Positions 1 to 6,207 of a stretch of 7,992 nt of DNA are shown in pieces. The notes beneath the pieces were generated by a model. It saw only the letters and a list, made by a program, of their open reading frames with translations, was not told the DNA's origin and did not search any database. Each line of letters starts with the position of its first letter. Within the stretch, counting starts at the first letter, position 1. Both the position numbers and the translations under genes were made by a program. This stretch comes from Desulfatitalea sp. UBA4791 (GTDB lineage: Bacteria; Desulfobacterota; Desulfobacteria; Desulfobacterales; Desulfosarcinaceae), in NCBI GenBank assembly GCA_002402905.1, contig DHGT01000129.1, forward strand, positions 1 to 7,992. The letters are read 5' to 3'.

Positions 1-767
1 AAGGCGGCGTGGGGAAAACCACGACCTCGGTCAATCTCGCCCATGCGTTGGCGCTCCAGGGGCAGCGCGTGCTGCTGGTCGATTGCGACACCCAGGACCA
101 GGTGGCGAAATTTTTGGGTGTATCGCCAAAATACGGGTTGTACGAGTTCGTCACGGGCCGTGACGAGCGGGGGCAGCCCCTGGCCAAAATGGAGACCATT
201 CACAAGGCGCGAGAAAATCTCTGGATCCTGGCCGGTGGCATCAAGTTGGTGGAGCTTAAGCACTGGCTGGGCGAACAACCCCGCGAGCAACGCCATGCGC
301 TGCTCAGCAAAACGCTGGTTCCCAAGGGTGATCGCCTGGATTTTCTGATTTTCGACTGCTCGCCGGGCTGGGACATCCTCAGTGTCAACATTCTCATGGC
401 GGTCAATGAAGTACTCTGCCCGGTGTCCCTGCAGCCACCTGCCCTGGAAGGCCTAAAAACCTTCTTCGGCTATCTCATTTCGGCCCAGAAATTGAACAAC
501 GACCTGGCGTTGAAATATGTACTGCCCACCCTGTTCGACCGGCGGACCCGCCAGAGTTTCGATCTTTACCATAAACTCAGGCGGTTTTTTACCCGGCAGA
601 TCTGCCATCCGATCCGCTACAACGTGAGGTTATCCGAAGCACCGGCCGTGGGCAAAACCATATTCGAGTACGACCAGCGCGCGATCGGCGCCCAGGACTA
701 CCAAAAATTGACCAGGAGGCTCATCGATGACGGCATCCGATCAAAACAAGTCCCCAGATTTTTTTGA
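1..767 (+). CDS. ParA/Soj-family partition ATPase, 5' end cut by window edge
   Basis: ParA-type ATPases bind DNA non-specifically as ATP dimers and position plasmids, chromosomes or protein cargo. The window opens inside the P-loop: the second and third codons seen are Gly-Gly, followed by VGKTTT, which fits the deviant Walker A KGGxGKT. The GTG at 9 is therefore an internal Val and roughly 10-15 residues are missing upstream. Other motifs are Walker A' DCDTQ (81-95; most relatives have DxDPQ), Walker B LIFDCSPG (Asp codon at 354), PVSLQPPALEGL after it, and the C-terminal ParA signature NVRLSEAPAVGKTIFEYD followed by GAQDY. Length is that of a Soj/ParF-size protein with no N-terminal HTH extension visible. 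The TGA stop lies inside the next gene, so the two are probably translationally coupled. No ParB is present; the small RHH-like protein is the likely partner. Family is firm; the cargo cannot be told. Confidence 0.93.
   Translation, partial: GGVGKTTTSVNLAHALALQGQRVLLVDCDTQDQVAKFLGVSPKYGLYEFVTGRDERGQPLAKMETIHKARENLWILAGGIKLVELKHWLGEQPREQRHALLSKTLVPKGDRLDFLIFDCSPGWDILSVNILMAVNEVLCPVSLQPPALEGLKTFFGYLISAQKLNNDLALKYVLPTLFDRRTRQSFDLYHKLRRFFTRQICHPIRYNVRLSEAPAVGKTIFEYDQRAIGAQDYQKLTRRLIDDGIRSKQVPRFF
714..719 (+). promoter_or_regulatory. Shine-Dalgarno site of the RHH-like gene, inside parA
   Basis: A perfect AGGAGG lies 7 nt before the ATG at 727, inside the last codons of parA. It decides the start of the downstream small gene and supports that gene as real despite its 41-nt overlap with parA. 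Confidence 0.8.
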
Positions 768-1026
768 GGATCATGGTCTCGATCCGGTGACAACCGCAAC
801 CCGATACCCATCGGCTGCATCAGCACCCCCGAAACGAAAAGCCGGATTTTATCTGTCCGAAAAACTGCTCGATCGCTTCAACCGCCATTTCCACCAGATG
901 AAACTGGCCGGCGCGCCGGTTGAAAACAAATCCGCCTTGCTGGAGCTGGCGCTGACCTTTGCACTGGAAGACCTGGAGCGCGGCGATCAGAGCAAATTGC
1001 TGCGCAGCTTGAACACCCGTTCGTAA
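727..1026 (+). CDS. Small RHH-like protein, putative ParA partner
   Basis: A 99-aa protein with an unstructured-looking N-terminus (residues 1-36, rich in Ser, Thr, Ala, Pro) and a C-terminal part with a ribbon-helix-helix pattern: a short strand KAGFYLS (38-44), helix A to about residue 60, a turn AGAPVEN, then helix B starting NKSALLELALTFALEDL (67-83). The Asn-Lys-Ser cap before helix B is typical of RHH proteins. A flexible tail plus a C-terminal RHH is the plan of ParG, which binds centromere DNA and stimulates the ATPase ParF. By analogy this protein would bind a site and act on the upstream ParA. The start is set by AGGAGG 7 nt upstream. The gene overlaps parA by 41 nt in another frame. 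Being a real gene is likely; the RHH fold is read by eye and the partner role is inferred. Confidence 0.7.
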   Translation: MTASDQNKSPDFFEDHGLDPVTTATRYPSAASAPPKRKAGFYLSEKLLDRFNRHFHQMKLAGAPVENKSALLELALTFALEDLERGDQSKLLRSLNTRS

Positions 1027-1095
1027 ATCCTTTTTCTCCTCATGGCCCAATCTCTTCGTTCCGGGTACTGAAAAGAAAAATTACCCCGTTTCATC

Positions 1096-1104
1096 AGGAA
1101 AGGA
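1096..1104 (+). promoter_or_regulatory. Shine-Dalgarno site fixing the TTG start of rho
   Basis: The purine run AGGAAAGGA ends 5 nt before TTG at 1110. It supports this unusual start codon and shows that the short Rho really begins at its RNA-binding domain rather than further upstream. The 83-nt gap 1027-1109 holds no other gene, and I see no convincing promoter or terminator in it. Confidence 0.7.
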
Positions 1105-1109
1105 TCGTT

Positions 1110-2207
1110 TTGAACACCGTCAACGGACATCTGGAAATCATGGATAAAGGATTCGGCTTTCTGCGCAGCATCACGGATAATTTCCAGCCGGGCCCGGTCG
1201 ACACCTTTGTTCCAGCGACCTTGATCGCGCGACACAAACTGCGGGAGGGTGTTTACATCGAAGGCACCGGCACCAAGGGCGGGGCCAAAAATACGAATCT
1301 GAAGCTCGACCGCATTGAAACCATCAACGGCATGGCCGCGGACGCATATGCCGGCGTGGCGCCCCTGCAACAGCAGACGAGCATCAATCCCACCCAACGT
1401 TTCCTCATGACCCGTTCTGAAAGCGACCTCATGGGCATGGTGCTGGACCGTATCGTACCCATGGGACGGGGGCAGCGCGGCTTGATCATCGCGCCCCCCA
1501 AAACCGGGAAAACGACCATCCTGCAACATATGGCCAACGCCATCACGTCCGCCTACGACGATGCCATGGTGTTCGTTCTCCTGGTGGACGAGCGTCCGGA
1601 AGAGGTCACGGACTTCAAACGAAGCGTGAAAGGCGCGCTGGTCCTGGCCTCCTCGGCCGACCAAACCATCGCCCAACATCTGCGCATGACCCGTTTGGCC
1701 ATGAACTGCGCCATCCGGTGGGCCGAAATGGGGCGCGACGCCGTGGTCTTCATCGATTCTCTCACCCGCATGGCGAGGGCGTTCAACACGGATACCCGGA
1801 GCCACGGCCGCACCATGTCCGGCGGATTGGCCGCCAATGCCCTGGACATTCCCCGCCAGGTCTTCGGAGCGGCCCGCAACATCGAACACGGTGGCTCGCT
1901 CACCATCATGGCCACCATCCTGATCGACACAGGCAGCCGCATGGACGATATCATCTATCAGGAGTTCAAAGGGACCGGGAATTTCGATCTGGTCCTGAGC
2001 CGCGACTGCGCCGAACAACGCCTGTGGCCGGCCATCGATATCAAACAATCGGGTACCCGCAAGGAAGAGCTGTTGCTGGACAAGGCCGCTTATCAGGAGA
2101 GCATCGAATTGCGCCGGGCCCTGTCCAAATTCAACACCGTCAATGCCCTGGGCGCCCTTTTGGAGCATTTGAATCAGCGAGCGCCCGTCCGTCGCCGCAA
2201 CCGCTGA
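1110..2207 (+). CDS. rho: Transcription termination factor Rho, short form without N-terminal helical domain
   Basis: Rho is a hexameric RNA-dependent ATPase and helicase that ends transcription. This copy has 365 aa against about 420 for E. coli Rho. It starts directly at the cold-shock-like primary RNA-binding domain (residues 4-75), which keeps GFGFLR (14-19). The ATPase core follows: P-loop APPKTGKT (128-135), the catalytic-Glu motif DERPEEVTD (160-168), Walker B VVFIDS (212-217), Q-loop region GRTMSGGLAANAL (233-245), R-loop region DTGSRMDD (273-280), and the arginine finger Arg317 in SGTRKEE. So ATPase activity is expected. Differences from typical Rho: no Rho_N domain, SSADQT where STFDEP is usual, Ala instead of Asp in the Q-loop, and a shorter basic C-terminus (RRRNR). 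These fit a divergent paralogue, though a lineage-specific main Rho cannot be excluded. The TTG start has a good Shine-Dalgarno. Confidence 0.93.
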   Translation: MNTVNGHLEIMDKGFGFLRSITDNFQPGPVDTFVPATLIARHKLREGVYIEGTGTKGGAKNTNLKLDRIETINGMAADAYAGVAPLQQQTSINPTQRFLMTRSESDLMGMVLDRIVPMGRGQRGLIIAPPKTGKTTILQHMANAITSAYDDAMVFVLLVDERPEEVTDFKRSVKGALVLASSADQTIAQHLRMTRLAMNCAIRWAEMGRDAVVFIDSLTRMARAFNTDTRSHGRTMSGGLAANALDIPRQVFGAARNIEHGGSLTIMATILIDTGSRMDDIIYQEFKGTGNFDLVLSRDCAEQRLWPAIDIKQSGTRKEELLLDKAAYQESIELRRALSKFNTVNALGALLEHLNQRAPVRRRNR

Positions 2208-2279
2208 ATCGTCCCCGCCACAGCCTCTCTCCCGTGACACGAAATCGTATTTGAACCAGTCAGTTGCCGTTCCCTTTCG

Positions 2280-2308
2280 TTGACAGGACTGCCGGCTTTT
2301 GCCATAGT
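2280..2308 (+). promoter_or_regulatory. Sigma-70-like promoter of the signalling operon
   Basis: A perfect -35 box TTGACA (2280-2285) is followed after exactly 17 nt by CATAGT (2303-2308), which matches 4 of 6 bases of TATAAT including the key A2 and T6. Transcription would begin near 2314-2316, giving a leader of only about 15 nt before the ATG at 2331. It sits in the gap behind rho, as expected for the first gene of a new operon. The same TTG could be read as a start codon, but there is no Shine-Dalgarno before it. Confidence 0.6.
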
Positions 2309-2316
2309 CTTTGCAA

Positions 2317-2323
2317 AGGGGAG
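2317..2323 (+). promoter_or_regulatory. Shine-Dalgarno site fixing the start of kinase 1
   Basis: AGGGGAG lies 7 nt before the ATG at 2331. It favours that ATG over the in-frame TTG at 2280, which is better explained as part of the -35 box. Confidence 0.6.
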
Positions 2324-2330
2324 AATTTCC

Positions 2331-4028
2331 ATGACAGGACGTGTCACCACAAAACGCCCGGATTCAAACCCAATGGAGATGAAACCAGCCACTCCTCCCG
2401 ATCATCCGGACCAAGAGGCAGCCGCCCCTCTCCTTATGCAAAATGCACCGACCAGCACCGATTTGAACGAGGCCCCCATCACCCATCAACGGGAAAGCGT
2501 TGCCATCGATTACCGGCGCATGCTGGAAAACTCAGGGGACGGCTATTTCGAGGTCGACCTGTCCGGCAATTTCACCCTCATCAATGACGCTGCCTGTCGA
2601 TTTATCGGGAGAACCCGTGAAGAGTCCATCGGTCTGAACTTTCGGGATTATATGCATCCCGATGAAGCCCAGCGCATATTTCATATCTATCAAAAAGTCT
2701 ACCAGACCGGCCAGCCATCCGAGCTGATGGAATACAATGTTATCCGCAAGGACGGCACGGTCGCCACCCATCAAACCGTCGTCACCCTGTTGCGTGATGT
2801 CAGCGGCGAACCGCTTGGTTTTTGCGGCATCGTTCGCGACCTCACCCGACAAAAGGCGATCCAGCGAGCGCTGCGCGAAAGCGAGGAGAGCTACCGTCGA
2901 ATCATGGAACTGGCACCGGACATGATCCTCATTACCCGCCAGGCCGACGGGCGCATCGTGGCGGCAAATGACGCCTTTTGCGCACGCACCGGTTTCAGCA
3001 GAAACGAGCTGATCGGACACACCCCCATCGAATTGGGGTTCTACACCGATCCCGAACACCGCAGGCGCTGGATGGAAGCGCTTAGACGCGACGGCAAAGT
3101 ACAAGGCATCGAGCTGCAATTTATTAACCGGGCCGGTAAGGTTCATGACGATCTCTTTTCGGCACAATACATCCGATTCAAGGGCGAGGACTGTGTTTTA
3201 GCGGTCATCACCAGTATCACCCAACTGAAAAATAACCAACGGGAGCTGGAGCACTATCGGCGCGACCTGGAACAAATCATCGCGGAACGCACCGAAGCCC
3301 TGGAAGCGGCACAGGTCGAACTGGTCAAACGTGAAAAATTGGCGGTCCTCGGCCAGCTCACGGCCACGGTCAGCCACGAACTGCGTAACCCGTTGGGCGT
3401 CATCCGCTCGTCGAACTTTTACCTGCAGAGTAAAAACAAAGATAAAAGCCAAAAAACGGAGAAGCATTTTCGCCGCATCGATGAACAGGTGACATTGTGC
3501 GATACCATCGTGGCCGAGTTGCTGGAATATACGCGAGGGCGCAGCATATGGGTCGCCAAGCAACCCATGGCGCCATGGATGACCGAGGTTGTGGAACAAC
3601 TGCAGCAAACCAAGGAGGTCGACATTGCGCTGACCATCCCCGATGATCTGCCTGACCTGCACCACGACAGGGAGAAGATGCGGCGCGTGCTGATCAACGT
3701 GCTGGACAACGCGGTCCAAGCCGTTCAGGAAAAGATGAAAGAGATGCAAAAACGCACCGAGCGGTATTGTCCGGTTATATCGGTCAAAACTGAAACCGTC
3801 GACAATGAGGTGACGATCTGTATCACGGACAACGGCATCGGCATGAATGAAGAGACTTGCCGACGCGCTTTTGAACCGCTCTTTACCACTCGGGCACGGG
3901 GCACGGGTATCGGCCTGGCCAATGCAAAAAAAATCGTCGAGGAGCATGGCGGCAGGATCGTATTGACGAGCCGCACGGACCAGGGGACAGAAATGAAAAT
4001 CGTCCTGCCCTGCATACGTGACACATGA
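2331..4028 (+). CDS. Soluble PAS-PAS sensor histidine kinase (kinase 1)
   Basis: A 565-aa histidine kinase with no membrane segment or signal peptide, so a cytoplasmic sensor. A Pro-rich, probably disordered head (1-58) is followed by PAS 1 (about 61-174, ending GFCGIVRDLT), PAS 2 (about 187-302, with IRFKGEDCVL), a helical linker (303-345), the HisKA/DHp domain with VSHELRNPLG (347-356, acceptor His349), and the HATPase domain with the N-box around DNAVQAV (459-465), G1 DNGIGM (500-505) and G2 GTGIGLAN (524-531). All catalytic motifs are intact. It is expected to autophosphorylate His349 and pass the phosphate to a receiver, most simply the dual-REC protein downstream. The start at 2331 is preferred over TTG 2280 because of the Shine-Dalgarno and promoter. 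The TGA stop at 4026-4028 lies at the natural end of the ATPase domain. The ligands of the PAS domains are unknown. Confidence 0.93.
   Translation: MTGRVTTKRPDSNPMEMKPATPPDHPDQEAAAPLLMQNAPTSTDLNEAPITHQRESVAIDYRRMLENSGDGYFEVDLSGNFTLINDAACRFIGRTREESIGLNFRDYMHPDEAQRIFHIYQKVYQTGQPSELMEYNVIRKDGTVATHQTVVTLLRDVSGEPLGFCGIVRDLTRQKAIQRALRESEESYRRIMELAPDMILITRQADGRIVAANDAFCARTGFSRNELIGHTPIELGFYTDPEHRRRWMEALRRDGKVQGIELQFINRAGKVHDDLFSAQYIRFKGEDCVLAVITSITQLKNNQRELEHYRRDLEQIIAERTEALEAAQVELVKREKLAVLGQLTATVSHELRNPLGVIRSSNFYLQSKNKDKSQKTEKHFRRIDEQVTLCDTIVAELLEYTRGRSIWVAKQPMAPWMTEVVEQLQQTKEVDIALTIPDDLPDLHHDREKMRRVLINVLDNAVQAVQEKMKEMQKRTERYCPVISVKTETVDNEVTICITDNGIGMNEETCRRAFEPLFTTRARGTGIGLANAKKIVEEHGGRIVLTSRTDQGTEMKIVLPCIRDT
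3318..3428 (+). repeat. Duplicated DHp block, copy in kinase 1
   Basis: This 111-nt block (residues 330-366 of kinase 1) encodes the same 37 residues as 5478-5588 in kinase 2. The two DNA copies differ at 22 positions, all synonymous, in 19 of 37 codons. The distance is 2160 nt, the same as between the two G1 boxes, so the intervening DHp-CA region has the same net length in both. Confidence 0.9.
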
Positions 4029-4031
4029 TGG

Positions 4032-6188
4032 TTGCCAGAGGAATCAGACCACGACCGTGACTTCATCCCCACCGACCAGGCCCAGGCCGTCGCCGAGGCA
4101 TTTCAACGCGTTTTTCAAACCGGTACCCCCTCGCCCATCCTCGAATATGACGTGGTCCGCAAAGACGGCTCGGTGGTCACGGCCCAAACGGTTGTCGCGC
4201 TGCGGCGGGATGCTTCCGGAACGCCGGTCGGCTTCTGCGGCATATCCCGGGACATCACGGCATCAAAACAGACCCAGCGCGCCCTGCACGACAGCGAAGA
4301 GAGCCACAGGGCCATCCTGGAGGCAGCCCCCTATTCCATTGCCATTATGCGCTGTTCGGACTGGACTTACGTCCTGGTGAATCGGGTTTTTTGTCAACGC
4401 ACGGGTTACAGCAAAGAAGAGGCTATCGGTCGGACCTCTTCTGAACTGAACCTTTACAAAAACCCCAGGGACCGGGAGCGCTTCTTCGAAACCTTTCATC
4501 GGGATGGACAAGTGGATCGCCTGGAGATCACATTTCAGTCCAAGGAGGGCCGCCCTCTGGAAAACCTGGTGGCCGCCCGACCGATTCGGTTCAAGGGAGA
4601 GGATTGCATCCTGAGCATTTCCACGAATATCTCTGAAATTAAAAACGCCCAAAGAGCATTGCAGGAAAGCGAAGCAAGTTATCGCACCATATTGCAGGCT
4701 GCGCCCTACTCGATCACCATATTACGCGCGTCCGACGGTCGATATGTGGAGGTCAACGAGGCCTTTTGCCATCGTCTTGGTTATCGTCCCGAAGAATCCA
4801 TCGGACGAACTGCCACTGAGCTGCATTTATTTGAAAATTCAGCAGACTTGAAACGTCTCTTGGATGGGTTCGGAAAACAGGGGCGAGTGGACAATATGGA
4901 AATTGCCTTTCTCACCCGCAATGGTACCATTACGACCAGTCTCGTGTCGGCACGTCCGATCCAATACAAAGGGGAGCCGTGCATCCTGTTCATCACCTCC
5001 AATATCGACGCATTGAAAGAGACCCAACGGGCCCTGGAAGAGAGCGAAGCCCGCTTCCGCGCCGTTTTTGAAACTGCCGCCGATCCGATCTTTTTAAATG
5101 ACCTGCAAACCGGCCGCTTTATCGATGTCAATCAGGCCGCCTGCCGACATCTGGGATACGACAAGGCTGAATTCGCCAGCATCTCGATCGCCGAAATCAG
5201 CGATCCGCCATGCGCGTACCCGGTCACCCATTCTTGCCATCGTCCGACCGGGAGCAAACCGATGTTCTTCGAGACATCGCATGTGCGCAAGGACGGTTCC
5301 AGGGCTGTCGTTGAAGTCAGCAGCCAGGTGATGGTGCATAAAGGCAAAAAGACGCTGCTCAGCATTGCCCGCGACGTCACCCGGCGCAAAAAGGCCGAGC
5401 AGGAGTTGGCCCGGTATCATGAAAACCTGGAGCAGATGGTGGCCGAGCGGACGCGGGAACTGGAAGCGGCCCAGGGCGAACTGGTCAAACGCGAAAAACT
5501 GGCCGTGCTCGGACAATTGACGGCCACCGTCAGCCACGAACTACGAAATCCTCTAGGAGTCATCCGTTCGTCCAATTTTTACTTACAAAGACGAATGAAG
5601 ACCGAAGACGAAAAAGCCAAGAAGCATTTCCAGCGCATCGAGGATCAAATCACCTTGTGTGAGGCGATCGTCGCCGACCTGCTCGAATATACCCGTGGCC
5701 GCCAGGCTTCGATTGTCAAGAAGGAGATTTCCCCGTGGCTTGAACAGGTGGTGGAACAAGTCGAGGAGCAGGAGGGTATCCCCATCGACCTTGAATTCGC
5801 CGCGGCGCTGCCGCCGGTCCCTCATGATCCGGAGAAGATGCGGCGGGTCCTGATCAATCTTCTGCTGAATGCCGTGCAAGCGGTCAAATCCCGCTCCGAG
5901 GCGGCGGACAACAAGGCGTTGACCTATGAACCGCGCATTGGTGTGAAGTCCTCGATGCGCGATGGCCAATTGGCCATTGACGTGTCGGACAATGGCATCG
6001 GCATGGATGAGGAGACCCAGCGTCGCGCCTTCGAGCCCCTGTTTACCACACGCGCACGCGGTACGGGCATCGGCCTGGCCAATGTCAAAAAAATTATCGA
6101 AGAACACGATGGCCGCATTTCGATGGAGAGCCGGCCGGGACAAGGCACGAAAATTTCTCTGCTCTTGCCGTATGCTTCCGGTCATTGA
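4032..6188 (+). CDS. Multi-PAS sensor histidine kinase (kinase 2), N-terminally truncated, start uncertain
   Basis: From the TTG at 4032 this reads 718 aa: a half PAS (about 1-75, homologous to kinase 1 from residue 97 on, ending GFCGISRDIT), PAS B (about 92-203), PAS C (about 214-326), PAS D (about 340-451), a coiled-coil-like linker (453-495), DHp with VSHELRNPLG (500-509, acceptor His502), and HATPase with N-box Asn613, G1 DNGIGM (653-658) and G2 GTGIGLAN (677-684). The catalytic part is complete and there is no membrane segment. PAS B and C are close copies of each other, sharing ARPI(R/Q)(F/Y)KGE(D/P)CIL. The beginning is abnormal: the first half of the first PAS is absent, there is no ATG before about codon 105, no Shine-Dalgarno, and only TGA-TGG separates it from kinase 1 in the same phase. 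The TTG start is a placeholder. Translation may come from reinitiation after kinase 1. The intact downstream half suggests the gene is still under selection. Confidence 0.8.
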   Translation: MPEESDHDRDFIPTDQAQAVAEAFQRVFQTGTPSPILEYDVVRKDGSVVTAQTVVALRRDASGTPVGFCGISRDITASKQTQRALHDSEESHRAILEAAPYSIAIMRCSDWTYVLVNRVFCQRTGYSKEEAIGRTSSELNLYKNPRDRERFFETFHRDGQVDRLEITFQSKEGRPLENLVAARPIRFKGEDCILSISTNISEIKNAQRALQESEASYRTILQAAPYSITILRASDGRYVEVNEAFCHRLGYRPEESIGRTATELHLFENSADLKRLLDGFGKQGRVDNMEIAFLTRNGTITTSLVSARPIQYKGEPCILFITSNIDALKETQRALEESEARFRAVFETAADPIFLNDLQTGRFIDVNQAACRHLGYDKAEFASISIAEISDPPCAYPVTHSCHRPTGSKPMFFETSHVRKDGSRAVVEVSSQVMVHKGKKTLLSIARDVTRRKKAEQELARYHENLEQMVAERTRELEAAQGELVKREKLAVLGQLTATVSHELRNPLGVIRSSNFYLQRRMKTEDEKAKKHFQRIEDQITLCEAIVADLLEYTRGRQASIVKKEISPWLEQVVEQVEEQEGIPIDLEFAAALPPVPHDPEKMRRVLINLLLNAVQAVKSRSEAADNKALTYEPRIGVKSSMRDGQLAIDVSDNGIGMDEETQRRAFEPLFTTRARGTGIGLANVKKIIEEHDGRISMESRPGQGTKISLLLPYASGH
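5478..5588 (+). repeat. Duplicated DHp block, copy in kinase 2
   Basis: This is the second copy of the 37-residue block around the acceptor His (residues 483-519 of kinase 2), identical in protein to 3318-3428 and with only synonymous DNA differences. Homology continues at lower identity through the whole catalytic domain, including G1 to G2 (3828-3959 against 5988-6119). Confidence 0.9.
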
Positions 6189-6196
6189 ACAGGTAC

Positions 6197-6203
6197 AAGG
6201 AGG
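6197..6203 (+). promoter_or_regulatory. Shine-Dalgarno site of the dual-REC gene
   Basis: AAGGAGG ends 4 nt before the ATG at 6208. It selects this ATG over in-frame codons further upstream, which lie inside kinase 2 in another frame and give a non-REC, Arg-rich translation. Confidence 0.8.
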
Positions 6204-6207
6204 CGAC

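Noticed and set aside
1063..1086. Possible hairpin GGGTA / TACCC in front of rho
   Set aside because: The stem is only 5 bp with a 14-nt loop and no clean U-run, too weak for a terminator or riboswitch.
1009..1120. Similar strings TTGAACACCCGT (1009) and TTGAACACCGT (1110)
   Set aside because: Only two near copies, both explained by coding (end of the RHH-like gene and start of rho); no flanking match to suggest a repeat or operator.
987..2240. Long minus-strand open frame (417 codons) opposite rho
   Set aside because: It lies wholly across a clear Rho gene, shows no recognisable motif, and is a typical by-product of G+C-rich codon use on the other strand.
1718..2254. Plus-strand open frame of 178 codons overlapping the end of rho
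   Set aside because: It is a shifted reading of rho, rich in Arg, His, Pro and Gly, with no ribosome site or motif.
2208..2279. Search for a terminator behind rho
   Set aside because: No inverted repeat followed by a T-run is visible in this gap.
2532..3947. Minus-strand open frames of 211 and 249 codons within kinase 1, and similar ones in kinase 2 (5094-5537, 5583-6239)
   Set aside because: They mirror the coding strand, and the paralogous catalytic domains give similar-looking antisense readings, as expected for shadows of a duplicated gene.
5962..6207. N-terminal extension of the dual-REC protein up to 5962
   Set aside because: That stretch is kinase 2 in another frame; AAGGAGG before ATG 6208 and the REC domain boundary fix the real start.
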